From Diphasiastrum complanatum (taxonomy: Eukaryota > Streptophyta > Lycopodiopsida > Lycopodiales > Lycopodiaceae), in assembly GCA_029204225.1 (NCBI GenBank), contig CM055112.1:2084346-2148345 (forward strand): 64,000 nt of DNA, in the 5' to 3' direction. Below, one piece after another: positions 32,804-45,049 of this stretch (the first letter of the stretch is position 1; every line of letters begins with the position of its first letter). Under the pieces are notes generated by a model. It was not told where the DNA came from. It worked only from the letters and a program-made list of their open reading frames with translations, and did not search any database. A program made the translations under genes and the position numbers.

Positions 32804-34599
32804 GATTTGTTAAAGGTCAATATAAGAGTCAATATCTGTGATGATTGCAGTATGCCATATGGACCAAAAAAATTGGGGAATGCACATAAAGTTTGTCTGC
32901 TTCTAAGGGTGACTGCATCAATAGTTGAAGCAGGACTATCATCTAGATGGTCCTTTTAGGATCTTACGTGCAATTAGATCTTATGTCTTATGACCACGCT
33001 ACAGAAAATCAGGGTTTGGTTATAACAGAATCTAGGGGTGTCAAAATGGCAATTATCAACTAGTGCACATCTAGAATTCCCACCAATATCAAATATATAA
33101 GCACCTAGTAAATTTTTTTCTGCTCATTTTTTCTTCTTTGTGTCAGTGGATTAACTTATGAATGTGTGGCTCTACTGCATGTCTCAAACTTTCACCCAAG
33201 GATGGATCTGATAAGACTGTCATGTCTCAACGTTTATTTAGAATAGTATTCAATCTTGTTTCAGTAGTGTTATGATCTGGAAAACACAGAATCGACCTCT
33301 GAACAGGGGGTCAAAACATATACATATCTACAACTTGCTCCAGCTAGTTCTAGCTTTCTTAATCTTTTAACTGTTTTCTTACTATATTTAAGCTTTAAAG
33401 CATCATATATGAGTGTGTTTGATGAAGACCAAGAGAACACTCCTAATTGGAAGCTTATGCCAAGGTCTCAGGTTCATTGAAATCTTATCTCTGGTTCAGC
33501 TCCCTCAAGTGAAATAAGAAGTGTGTGAGGCCTTTTACATGAGCAGTAATTATCTTAGCTTTGTTGAGAAATCTCTTTAGATACAAATTTGTGTGCTATT
33601 GAGTTTGAGATATTAGATTCAAATGATTTATAAGTTAAAGTACTTATCAAATGAGCATTTTCATTTTCAAAAGTTGCAATTATAACTCACAATGTGAATT
33701 TAATTTTTCAAAATGTTCATTATCGATTCGAGAGGCTCTATGCCATCATCTAGGACCTCTACATGCCTTGTAAATTGTAAAAGAATGTCTTTGGAGCAAA
33801 GATGACTGTGGCAATATTTGCAATTTCACTTCAACAATCGCTTTTAGGCAATTTGTTGCAAGGATTTATGTCTTGCACAAATGCTTGATAAATCATACTG
33901 TTTTGATAATTTGCATGGAAGAGGAGGAGATGCAGCTCCTAGTTCTCTCAATTGCAAATTAGCCAAAACATTCCAAAAGTGATGTCTTGCCTACTTATAG
34001 ACAAAGCCCCTAACTTAACTAAACATAACTATCTTAAAGATAGTTACTTCTTGTTAAGTCTTATTAAAAGTTTTTGGGCCTTGTAGGCCTATTATCCTTA
34101 TTTGAATACTTTGGAGGGCCTAAAGAGAGAACTGCCTTATTCTTATGGTTAATAGCTCATTTTGGGCCTCAAAGCTCACAATGGATATTATATTGTCTTG
34201 ATAAGCAGTGATGTACTAAAAGTACATTTACCACAACATCATCTTTAGTCTACTTTCTTGACATCATGCCATTTGGATGTTCACCCAATTCCTTTGGAGT
34301 CACGTCTTTGCATTACTACATCTGGCTCTCTTACTCTATTAAATAGTCTATGTTATTTAATCACTCTGATTAATAGAACTATGATTGATCTCTCAATACA
34401 ACCTAGCTGATGTTGCTAGTGCAAATATAATGTATGTCGAGGGACATTGCTGGATGTATTGTTGTCCAAAGTAGAACTCCTCAACTCTGGTCAAGTTTTC
34501 ATTCAAATTTGGCCAATGTAATTTGGCTCCATTGAAGAATAATCCATAGTCAAATCTTGATGTTGTTCAAGAATCTAACCTAGATTTTTCTCAAAAGAT
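32804..34599. other. No gene recognised downstream of the CASPL5A-like gene
   Basis: Contains the 3' untranslated part of the gene. No clear AATAAA signal was found close to the stop. Further right, AT-rich sequence with GGGCC-containing patches at 34070-34170 could be an old LTR, but no second copy is in the window. Confidence 0.35.
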
Positions 34600-35454
34600 C
34601 TAGTAGTCATACTTGGCCATGAATACGCTCGAAACATTAGTCCAAGAAGATATGCATACAAGATCTCTTTGGAACAACATAATATCGTCATTGCTCATGG
34701 TATCACCTTTGAACACCTCATATTCCAATAAATTGATATCAACACATGAAAAATCTTCTTTAGTTTTCAAATTGAATTGAAATGATTCATAGGTCGGATC
34801 TTCAAGATACTCATGCAATTTCAAATCATGGAATGTCGATGTCGAATAGTCCTCAAAGTCAAATTGCTCAAATTGCCAAGGATGACCAGTTGATTCTTGG
34901 TATTCCTCTTGATAAGAAATTAACTCGTCTAATTGATCATCATTTGCATTTGAAATTTGTCTTTCCAATTGACCATCATTTACTTTGGCAATACCATCTC
35001 CTTGATCAAATTTTGCATCCTCAAATGAACCTTGAACCTCTTTTTTTCGGTTAACACTTTCACTATCTGAGTCCAAATTTTCACCATCTATTCTTATATC
35101 TAATATGTATCATCAGAATCACTTGATCCATCATTTTTTTCACATTTTTGGATTAAAAGTTTTTTCCAATTGAACTATAGGTGCTTTATCTTTATCCTTC
35201 AGTTTTTGTAACTGATCATCATTTTCTTGAACTGCTTCTTTCTTTTCTTCCTTATATGTTTGATTTCTAGCAACTGCCTGCCATATTTGCATAATGCGCT
35301 TTAGTGGTATTGAGAATTCTATTGTGGCGTCACGTTGACCTTTGTTCAGTTCATACTCTATAGTGCAAACATCGGATCTTATGTCAAATAATGATGTTAT
35401 CCAAGTCTTTTGATAAATATCTTTAGATAAGCAAGCTCTTATTTCAGACTCCAT
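34600..35454 (-). pseudogene. Unidentified antisense ORFs, possibly one broken gene
   Basis: Two antisense frames follow one another. The first, 35454-35140, is 104 codons, basic and Gln/Lys rich, with FDIRSDVCTIEYELNKGQRD and IMQIWQAVARNQ. The second, 35076-34600, is 158 codons, very acidic, with MDSDSESVNRKKEVQGSFED and FEQFDFEDYSTSTFHDL. A stop and frame change separate them. Composition looks coding, but I recognise no domain. The acidic part ends VFMAKYDY, and a similar NVWMAKYD occurs in antisense translation at about 35610, so there may be internal duplication. Confidence 0.3.
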
Positions 35455-35749
35455 TGAATAATCATATCTTTAGATAAGCAAGCTCTTATTTCAAGCCTAA
35501 AATATATTGCATTGTATTAAATTGCTTCATTGAATAACCATATTTGCTCATTATCTTATGAAAATCATTGTAATAGCTCTCAACAATAGACGTTTGTTGG
35601 GTAGCATGTCATACTTGGCCATCCACACATTCAAATTCTTCGATGCACTTTTGACAAAGATTGGCCATTTATCATTGGTAATATGAGGTTCTTCACATTG
35701 CATCCAATATTGCCACCATATTTTTGCAAATCCATCAAGGTATGTTTCT
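35455..35749 (-). other. Region with 28-base direct repeat and antisense coding traces
   Basis: ATCTTTAGATAAGCAAGCTC occurs at 35417 and 35466 within a 28-base direct repeat. Antisense translation at 35590-35745 gives GFAKIWWQYWMQCEEPHITN and WPIFVKSASKNLNVWMAKYD, which looks protein-like but is not identified. Confidence 0.3.
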
Positions 35750-38700
35750 GTAAATAGAGTCTACCTGTCAAAGTTGAGAGATGAACTGCATTCTATTGAA
35801 GAACGCATACGTGATGTGGAACTGGTGCATAATGCATTATGCGGCATTGCAGAACCCTATCAGATGTTTGTGAGCGGAATAGCATCAAGAGAAAGATTGC
35901 CAACGTTTGACGAGCTCACAGGAATCTTGATGCAGGAAGAGCAACGACGAGAAATGGTGAAAGCTAGACGTCAAAATACTGATGATCAGGCACTTGCGAC
36001 ACGCCAAAAACAAGGCAAGGGCAAGGGCAAGAAGAAGACTAAACAGCAATTTGCCAAGTCTCAGGAGGATAAGGGATCTTCCAACAAAACTAAGAAGAAA
36101 GGCAAGTGCTTCCATTGTGGTAAAAAGGGCCACTAAAAGAGTGAATGTCGCAAATTCCTGGCGGAACAAGACAAGGGAAAACCAAAACAAGCAGGCAACC
36201 TTGTCGATGAAGGTGAGATTGAAGACTCTAGCATCTTCATATCTGCATTGTCATCTAATTAAGATGATCAAGCATGGTATACTGACTCAAGAGCCACAAG
36301 ACACATGACAGGTAACAAGAACTGGTTCAGTAGTTTGAAGGCATTGGATAATGGAACATCTGTTTCACAAGTAAATGGTGAGGTGTGCATGATCAAGGGG
36401 ATAGGCACAGTTTCAATCCAACTGCCTGACGGCAAAAGCAGGATAATCAGGGAGGTACTTTACGTACCAGGTTTGAAGAAAAATCTACTTTCTGTTGGAG
36501 TCATTACTGATCAAAAGTTGAAAGTAGAATTCGCCCATGATCGTTGCTTTGTGAAGGATGCGAACCAAAAGTTCAAAGTTATTGCGAATGGAGTAAGAGA
36601 GCCCAATACAAAATTGTATAGGTTGAATGCCACAAGCAAGGGGCAACATGGACTTGTGTCATCCGTTCCTTCGCAAACTGAGTTGTGGCACAAGAGGCTT
36701 GGTCACTTGAACTTGGGAAGCCTCAGTTTGATGAGAAAATTGGAGATGGTAACAGGACTGCCTATAATAGAAGATCACTTGAAATCGATGTGCGAATCTT
36801 GTATATATGGGAAGCAGCATCGAGAGAAGTTCAATAAAGGGGGTGTTGCAAGAGCAAAGAACATCCTGGATTTAATCCACACAGATTTATGCGGGCCCAT
36901 GAGGACCATGTCCTTAGGAAAAGCCTTCTATTTCATGACCTTTATTGATGATATGTCACGTAAGACGTGGATCTACTTCTTGAAGAAGAAATCAGATGCT
37001 TTTGATAACTTCAAGAACTTCAAAAACTTGGTCAAAAATCAGACAAGTAAGAAGATCAAAGTCCTAAGATCAGATAGTGGAGGTGAGTATAAGTCTAATG
37101 ACTTCAATGATCTTTGTGATCAATGTGGGATTCACAAGCTCATACTCCTGCTCTCAATGGTGTAGCTGAGTGCAAAAATCGTACAATTGTGGAAAGTGCC
37201 AGATCTATGCTAGCTGAGATGAAATTACCAAAAGATTTTTGGTCAAAAGCATGTAGCACGGCAGTCTATCTTCAAAATAGAAGTCCTACCATTGCCATAC
37301 CAAAGCATTCACAAAGAAGAAGCCAAAGGTGAACCACTTGCGAATCTTTGGATGTAAGGCCTTTGTACATATTCCTAAGGAAGAAAGACGTAAACTTGAT
37401 GTAAAAGCTATCAAGTGCATATTCCTAGGATATGATGATCGCGTGAAAGGCTATAGATGTTTTGATCCAGTCGAAAACAAAATCCATATAAGCCGAGATG
37501 TTATCTTTGATGAATCCAAGATGTATGAAGACGAAGATGCTGAGAAGATAGATACATCCAGAAGGAAAAATGGCACAGTGAGAATACCACTTGATGATGA
37601 TCCATTCATTGACCTTCCGAGTGATGAACATGAGGATACATCTCAAGATACTACTACTCAACCTCAAGAAACAGGTTGGAGAGGTAGGGACAAACCTTTT
37701 GGTGCAAGAAGGATTGAAATTGCAGGTGACAAACGCAAGGAGAAGGATGTACCGTGGGATACATTTTCACTAGGAAACCGATCACCTGACATAAAGCTCC
37801 CTAAGTGGTTTGAGAGATTGATGGAGAGCCGCGATATAGATGACTTTTCAGGATCATCTAACCAGGGAGAGCTATGAAGATCAACAAGAGAGAAGATACT
37901 ACCTGAAAGGTATGAAGCAAATTATGCTCTCTCATCCAGCATTATTCAAAGCAAAGAATCTTCGACTTATAGTGAAGTGAAGGATGATGACATTTGGATC
38001 AAGGCCATGGGAGAGGAGATGGAGTCAATTGCTAAGCATAGCACATGGGACTTAGTAGAACCACCAGTTGGCAAGAAACCCATTGGTTGCAAATGAGTAT
38101 ATAGAACTAAGTACCATGCAGATGGAAGCATAGCAAAGCACAAAGCAAGATTGGTAATCAAAGGGTATGCACAAAATAAAGGCATTGACTATAAGGAGAC
38201 CTTTGCGCCGATGTGTGAGTGGAATACTCTACGTCTACTTATTGCTTTAGCTTCACATTTTGGTTGGCCTTTGCATTAGATGGATGTGAAATCTGCTTTT
38301 CTAAATGGTGAGTTAGAAGAAGAAGTGTTCATGGATCAACCTGAAGGCCTTGTAACGAAAGGACAGGAAAATAAAGTATGTCGCTTGAAGAAAGCGCTTT
38401 ATGGTCTTAAACAAGCACCACGTGCGTGGTATAGCAGGATTGATGCCTACTTTCGTTCAAAGGGGATGGTGAGAACACATTCTGATCCAAATCTATATGT
38501 CTTATGCTTTGATGGTATGGTTTCTTTGATTGCTCTTTATATTGATGACTTGATTATTACGGGAAATAATCAAGAGATGATAGACTTAATCAAGAAAGAC
38601 CTCATGGAACAATTTGAAATGACGGATCTCAGCCTGATGCATTACTGCCTTGGAGTAGAAGTGTGGCAAAAAGGACATGAAGTGGGTTTAACACAGGTGA

Positions 38701-39488
38701 AATATGTCAAAGAGTTACTACATAGGTTTAGGTTGCAGGATTGCAAACCAGTAAACACTCCTATTGAACCAGGTAAAAAGCTTTCTAAGCTTGATGAATC
38801 ACAGTCATTTGATGCTACGCTATATAGACCCTTAGTAGGGAGCTTGATTTACCTTACCACAACTAGACCAGATATGTGCTATGCTGTTGGCATTGTAAGT
38901 CAGTTTATGGCAGCACCTACGGAAACGCATTGGAAAGCAGCTAAACGCATTTTGCGTTATGTGAAAGGCACATCAGAGTATGGCTTGATTTACAGGAAGC
39001 ATGATGGTTTACCTGAGTTGTGTGGCTATGTGGATGCGGACTGGGGAGGTGACTATGATGATCGCAGATCCACCACAGGATATGTATTCCAGTTTTGTGG
39101 TAATTGCTTTTCCTGGTCTAGTAAGAAGCAAAGTACAATTGCTCTTTCCACCACAGAAGCTGAGTATAAGGCAATGTGTAGTGCTGCACAAGAAGCTATA
39201 TGGTTGAGACAAATCTTGGAAGAGATTGGCATGAAGCAGAAAAATCCCACAACTTTACATAGCGACAGTCAGAGTGGCATTCAGCTAGCAAAGAATCCAG
39301 TGTTCCATACAAGAACTAAACACATTGAGATTCAATATCACTTCATACATGAAAGGCTGCTAAGTCGTGAAATTCATGTTGTTCATTGTAGCACAGAAGA
39401 ACAACTAGCTGATATTTTCACTAAGCCACTTACTGGAGAAAAGTTTGATAAGTTTAGATCAAAACTTTCTGTATTTAAAGTTTGTTGA
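35750..39488 (+). pseudogene. Near-complete Ty1/copia gag-pol, inactivated
   Basis: Order gag, protease, integrase, RT, RNase H confirms copia. Gag is 5' truncated (from LSKLRDELHSIEER). The knuckle KCFHCGKKGH is cut by TAA, then KSEC. The protease loop reads TDSRATRHMTG, with Gly of D-S-G replaced by Arg. Integrase has LWHKRLGHLNLGSLSLMRKL, CESCIYGK, LIHTDLCGPM and LRSDSGGEYKS, then frame changes near 37120 and 37320 around NGVAECKNRTIVE. RT runs from WIKAMGEEMESI through KARLVIKGYAQNKGIDYKET to SAFLNGELEEEVFMDQPEG and LYGLKQAPRAWYSRI, with YIDDLIITGNN as catalytic motif. RNase H has GYVDADWGGDYDDRRSTTGY, SSKKQSTIALSTTEAEYKAM, HTRTKHIEIQYHFI and ADIFTKPLTG. Stops at 37875, 38094 and 38277 break pol; 38280-39488 is an intact 402-codon frame. 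Confidence 0.95.
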
Positions 39489-39536
39489 CTTTAAAACTAT
39501 GTATATGACTGTATAAAAAAAAAGTGACTCTACTTT

Positions 39537-39838
39537 AAGGGAGAGAGTTAGAATTAAAGTTAGAATCACTGTGTTACTGTATAGTGGGTCCTATCAGTGG
39601 ATAAGGATCAGTTGGCCTCGCCACGAGGCAAGTTGACGAGACACGCATCCCACCAACGACAACCTGGGTCATGCATGGGTTGCCTGAGTGAACAACTATA
39701 TGTACAGTGCAATTTCATTTTGAGAAATATAGTTGCTATGTGAGCTTGCTGAGGAGAGTGATTTTCTGTCTGTGTTACTGTGTAGCATGATCTGTGTTCC
39801 TGTGCAAAGCAAATTCTAAGTTTATTATCTTTACCACA
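39537..39838 (+). repeat. Polypurine tract and 3' LTR of the 36-39 kb copia
   Basis: AAGGGAGAGAG at 39537-39547 follows RNase H by about 50 bases and is the expected plus-strand primer. The LTR would run from 39548 (TTAGAATTAAAG) to about 39838 (TATCTTTACCACA), roughly 290 bases. A leading TG is not seen and the 5' LTR is missing, so the edges are approximate. Confidence 0.6.
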
Positions 39839-40531
39839 GTTGTCCATTTGCAAAAACAACTTCTGTGGTAACACCACAGTTGAAGTCTCTCTCAAACCGA
39901 AGCGAATTTTGTGTCGAAATGTCCATTGCCATTTCTCTTTGCAATTTTTCGGCATGTGAAAGGGACCTTTTGAGACAACATGTTTGCCAAAGATCCAATG
40001 GTGAAATTTGGATCCGATTTCCACAATCCCAATCCAAAATGGCCAAATGCCTTTGGACCATGTCCATGCGTAAGCATACTCGTAAGTGACAAAGGCATGG
40101 AATATGCTCCTGCTATAGCTTTTGGTTCAGGATCTAATCAAAGCATGCTTGTTTTCTTTTGGTCCATTTTGTCATAAATTATGCAAAGGTATTCATTCGG
40201 TTTCAAGCATGACAACAACCTATTACTGTAATATACACTACAACAAGCACGTTGCATTTTCATGTGCCTTTGTTTCTCTTCAAGGTATTTAAGTCTTTCA
40301 GAGGAGCACCATGAAGAGGATCTTAAGGAGTCATCTCAAGGTTCAAATGTGCCAAGTATTGAGGAGGAGAATCCTTCTCAAGGTTCAAGTGTGCCAAGGC
40401 TCCAATGTATTTGACTCACTTTGAGTTCTAGAATCAATACTAGATGCTAAGATCCAATCTACACAAGATTTAGATCAAAAATTGTGATAAAATTGAATGA
40501 AAACCAAGGATTTAGCTCATTTCAGCCTTTA
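39839..40531. other. No gene identified; several overlapping open frames
   Basis: Frames are open on both strands around 39860-40177. One on the plus strand (39980-40177) reads MFAKDPMVKFGSDFHNPNPK before a GTAAG that could be a splice donor. No family recognised. A hairpin CTGTGGT/ACCACAG lies near 39862. Bases 40400-40531 are probably the leader of the antisense L3 element. Confidence 0.3.
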
Positions 40532-40544
40532 GGCTCTGATACCA
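40532..40544 (-). promoter_or_regulatory. Copia primer-binding site (antisense)
   Basis: GGCTCTGATACCA on the plus strand, abutting the LTR at 40545. Confidence 0.85.
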
Positions 40545-41226
40545 TGTAAAAATTACAGCAAATAAGGATCCTAAAACACTTGAAATGATGAGGGAAACAA
40601 TAGATTATGATTTCATAAGATTAGCACAAGTTGAACCATCAAAATCCATCAAAAATCTATGCTTGAACCTCACTAAATGGCCCAAATCCTTGAAGAAGGC
40701 TTAACACGTGTGAAAGTACGGCCTCCCACAGTCTGAGTACTGTACACCAGACCTACATTCAATCCTATAATCATTAGTAATCACAAGTACTCAAACAATT
40801 ATGAACATAGAGAGCAATTGCACCATTATGAGAGAAAAAACATGAAATTGCTTGATTGATTTTGGTGAGATATCATCACCTATATATACATGATCCATCA
40901 CGGTTTTGGGTAGGTATGAGTAGCCCTAAACCTATCCCTAATGCTAATTTTGGTTGATCTTTCATCCCTATCAAGTTAGGGTTGGAATCTTGGAGATCCC
41001 TCAACAATGCAAAAATTACCAAAAATAGCTCCTATTTTTTCTCCCTTGTATCTAAGCATAATTTGGACTCATTCCAAAGGTTCTAACACTTAGGTCTACT
41101 TGAGAACATCCTTATGAATGGAATCCTATGCTATTTGGCACGTGTGACAAGCCACATCATGACCATCTAACTATTTACAAGTCATATGACCAAAACTAGT
41201 CAAGCTAGAATTGTGAATTTTTAACA
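40545..41226 (-). repeat. LTR of L3 type (antisense, about 682 bases)
   Basis: On the minus strand it starts TGTTAAAAATTCACAATTC (41226) and ends at TTTTTACA (40545) next to the primer-binding site. It contains AACACGTGTGAAAGTACGG, as in the LTRs at 6275 and 63614. It abuts a copia RT fragment, suggesting insertion into that older element. Confidence 0.8.
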
Positions 41227-41228
41227 AA

Positions 41229-43127
41229 ACTTTCAAGGAAGTGATTGAATGTCCAGAGAAGGACAAGTGGATCCAAGCCATGGAAGAGATGGAATCCACG
41301 AGGAAGAATCAGGTATGGACGTTGCAACCATTACCACATAAGTGCAAGACTGTCAAATGCAACTGGATTTTCAAGCTCAAATATGGACTAGATGGGAATG
41401 TCTCAAAATACAAGACATGACTGGTAGGAAAAGGATTTTCTCATAGATATGGTATTGACTACTCTAAAACCTTATCTCTTGTCATCAAACATTTGTCCCT
41501 ACGATTGTTATTTGCATATGCAACTACTTATGACCTCAGGATCCACATTGTGGACAAGAAGACATCCTTCTTGCATGGTGAGCTAGATGAAGAGGTCTAT
41601 ATAGACCAACCCCCAGGATAGGTCTCGAATTCACTTCCTGACTATGCATGCAGAATGCATAGAAGTATCTACAGTCTGAAACAATCAGTTCGACAATGGT
41701 ACAAGAAGAAAGATCAAGCCCTGAAATCATTAGGATTCAAGCCACTGATGGTTGATTCCAATGTGTACGTTAGAGTTGCGGGTGGGCAGATCATCATTGT
41801 GGTTGTATATGTGGATGACACTCTGATACTTTGCAAGAGTGAGAAGCTGATTGCTGAAATGAAGGAAGACATCTCGAAACATTTCAAGATCGTGGATCTG
41901 GGAGAAGCCAGGTGTTACCTTGGCTTGCAGATTGAAAGTGACTATGAGGGAGGTAAGCTATACCTTCACTAGTTCGAATATCCCCAGAAAATCCTAGAGG
42001 ATTATGGGATGGTGAACTGCAAAGGAGCGAATACTCCAATGCTCGTAGGAACGGTGCTAACAAACGATGATTGTCCGAGGACTGAAGAAGAGAGAGAACA
42101 AATGCAGCTCACACCTTACAGGAAGCTGATAGGTTCACTGATGTACCTTGCAAACAACACACACCCTGACATTGCTTATGCAGTGTTCAGGATGAGCCAA
42201 TTTTGCACGAATTCAGGATCGACACACTGGAAGATTACAAAATGAATTTTGCAATATCTTCAGTTAACGAGGGATTATGGCTTGTGTTATTGTCATGACG
42301 CAAATTTCAAGATGCTTTCCTACAGTGATGCTAGCTGGGCATCCCTCAAGGATGATTGTAAAAGCATCTCAAGAGGATGCATCATCACGTCAGGAGCGGC
42401 AGTTCTCTGGGTCAGCAAGAAGCAGACCATTGTGGCTCAGTCATCCTGCGAAGCAGAGTACGTTATAGCAGCAAAGATGGCCAACGAGATAATTTGGCTC
42501 AAGCAGTTCCTAGATGAATTGGGCGAAACAGAGAATGAGCCTCTGGTCTTGCAGATAGATAACACATCTGAAATACATCTGACGAAAGATCCTATGTTCC
42601 ATTCAAGAACTAAACACATCGCGATCAAATACCACTTGATCAGGGATCTAATTGAGAAGAAGATGCTACAGACCACCTTCATTGGAACGAAAGACATGGT
42701 TGTTGACATCTTCACCAAAGCCCTGGACAAAGGACTCTTTGAGAGACAGAGGAGCAATCTTGGGGTCATAAAGCTATCATGCTTTGAGAGGGAGCTAAAG
42801 AAACAAAACGCTTCTATTACCAAAGCTTTGCTAGCTTTCATCCCTCTGTCTGACGAAAATGTTCGCGAACGCGAAAGTCAAAAGACAGAAACAGAAATAT
42901 TCGCGAACATCCTGACGAAAAGACACGAACGAGAAAAAAAATCTGCGAAAGAGAATTTTTTGTGGTACAGTAGGAGAAAGTCAGATGACGAGAAAGGAAA
43001 ACAACTCGAAAATAGTCTGGACACCCTTTTCTACCCTCACACTCCAAAAAGGACCAGCGAGATCATGCAAGTACCCAGAAGTACAGATATCTGGTCTGAT
43101 AGCATGACGTCAACAGATACACTCTAG
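41229..43127 (+). pseudogene. Ty1/copia RT and RNase H remnant (family A, second copy)
   Basis: Begins TFKEVIECPEKDKWIQAMEE at the RT start. It includes CNWIFKLKYGLDGNVSKYK, SFLHGELDEEVYIDQPPG, HRSIYSLKQSVRQWYKKKD, IIVVVYVDDTLILCKSEK (catalytic YVDD) and KLIGSLMYLANNTHPDIAY. RNase H follows with YSDASWASLKDDCKS, SKKQTIVAQSSCEAEYV, HSRTKHIAIKYHLI and VDIFTKALDKG. In-frame stops near 41418, 41620, 41971 and 42243 disable it; the last 292 codons are open and run past the usual end. Integrase and gag are absent, cut off by the L3 LTR. The fragment at 2206-3153 is the same family. Confidence 0.93.
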
Positions 43128-43692
43128 GTCGTGGCTAATCTGCCACTCTTGTAATTCATGATTAGCTGCAGATGTTTAATCACTCTAATCTAGCAGTTAC
43201 ACCACGCAACTATATACTTTCTAGATGATACTTGATATGAGACACAGATGAAATAGTCTGATGCTAGTAAGCAAGAAGACAAAAATACAGAACATAAGTC
43301 CGCCTGCGTGCGAGACAATTTTGATAGGATTTGTAGATCCACAAGTCTGCCTTTCAGCGAGACATTACTCGTGGGAGAATTGTATTTCTCTCACGCCAAC
43401 GCACTGCGTGGATTTGCATGCAGTGCTTGAAGAATCAAAAAATTAATAGATGATCTTGTAGCCATTGTGCACATGTCACTTTTTCATGTCTGATCTTGAA
43501 TGCAAATTAGTCTGTTGTTATTTGTGTATCTGATTCACTCTTGTTTTTTTTAATTTGGAACATTGGTTGAATCTTGTTGAATGCTACATTAATTTCTAAA
43601 CGTAGATCAGCAGTGCTTGACTACATTCTGGAGGACTGTAGGAATGATACAGTTGGCAGTGACCAACGATCAGATCCGAACTCCATCCGAAT
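43128..43692 (+). repeat. 3' region and probable LTR of copia family A, second copy
   Basis: Colinear with 3360-3950, including GGTCGTGGCTAATCTGCCA, the TATA-like CAACTATATACTT, two AAGTC(C/T)GC..GCGAGACA motifs and ACGTAGATCAGCAGTGC. Homology ends near 43692, short of the end seen at 4009, so it is truncated. The shared stretch actually begins before the pol stop, near 42880. Confidence 0.65.
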
Positions 43693-43714
43693 TATTTGCG
43701 ATCATGATTCCTTT

Positions 43715-43810
43715 TTTGCATCACTTTTATGGCTAAAAGGGACATTGGAAGAGTGAATGCCATAAATATGTGGTGGAATCATGCAACTAAAAGCCAAAGC
43801 AAGTAGGTAA
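43715..43810 (+). pseudogene. Copia gag zinc-knuckle scrap
   Basis: One frame reads HHFYG, a stop, then KGHWKSECHKYV and KPKQVGNP. It matches the knuckle of the 36 kb copia (CFHCGKKGH, KSECRKF) with both leading Cys residues lost. Too short to assign further. Confidence 0.6.
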
Positions 43811-43894
43811 CCCATCTAAACTTTACAAGAAGAGTGATATCGATCTATACTTATCCAAAATCACTTTAGAGCACATAAATTTTTGACAAATAGA

Positions 43895-44387
<493 letters not shown>

Positions 44388-44390
<3 letters not shown>

Positions 44391-44650
44391 ACTAGTTTTA
44401 GCATGGAATTTGATACTAACTCCAAGTGATGTCCTATGCTTCATAAACAAGTCCTTTCCCAATGCTTTGGTGAAGATATCAGCTACACATTCTCTTGAAG
44501 AAATATGTTGAAGCTCCACCTCCTTTGCCATGACTTGCTCCCTCACAAAGTGATATGCCACCTCAACATGCTTGCTCCTAGCATGAAAGATAGGATTGGT
44601 TGCCAACTTTTGGGCTGATAGGTTGTCACAAAAAAGAATGAAGGTTCATT
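44388..44650 (-). pseudogene. Copia RNase H C-terminal fragment (antisense)
   Basis: Encodes NPIFHARSKHVEVAYHFV, EVELQHISSRECVADIFTK and LFMKHRTSLG. Upstream sequence changes abruptly near 44640 and no RT remains. The peptide closely matches the fragment at 7263-7438. Confidence 0.9.
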
Positions 44651-45049
44651 AAGGGAGCTTTGTTTTTTTGGGTCATTCTGTTGTGTGGGGACATGCACCC
44701 CTATCCCATTAAGCATGGAGATCGCTGAGTGTATATTTAATGATGCAAATCCAATTCACGTTTTTGCCAAGTACTTGACAACAAGCAAGCATGCTTCTGT
44801 CTCTGTTGCTACTGCTAAAGCCTAGAGAGCATTGAGTCTGCACCACATATATGTAGAAAAGTGTCTTGTCCTAAAGGAAAGGGTCTGATGGCTGAGGACG
44901 TTGCTAGGTCGAGCTAGGAAACGGATGCACCTGAAGTTCATGAGACGGGCCTTGGTGTTGGTGCCTTGAACTCAAAGCAAAATCTTATTCGCAAAAAAAT
45001 AAAAATGAAAGATTAGTAAGCCCCAAGACCATGGATCTACACATCAAAC
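44651..45049 (+). other. Possible 5' part of the ParB-like pseudogene
   Basis: Fragmentary frames (MEIAECIFNDANPIHVFAK, TSKHASVSVATAKA) look protein-like on the same strand as the following pseudogene, but are too broken to assign. Confidence 0.25.

Noticed and set aside
39608-40177. Overlapping open frames on both strands as genes
   Set aside because: They overlap the copia 3' LTR and each other, and none shows a domain; one possible exon start was noted but not supported.
40236-40250. CACTACAACAAGC as a CACTA element terminus
   Set aside because: Single occurrence with no matching inverted end, subterminal repeats or transposase next to it.
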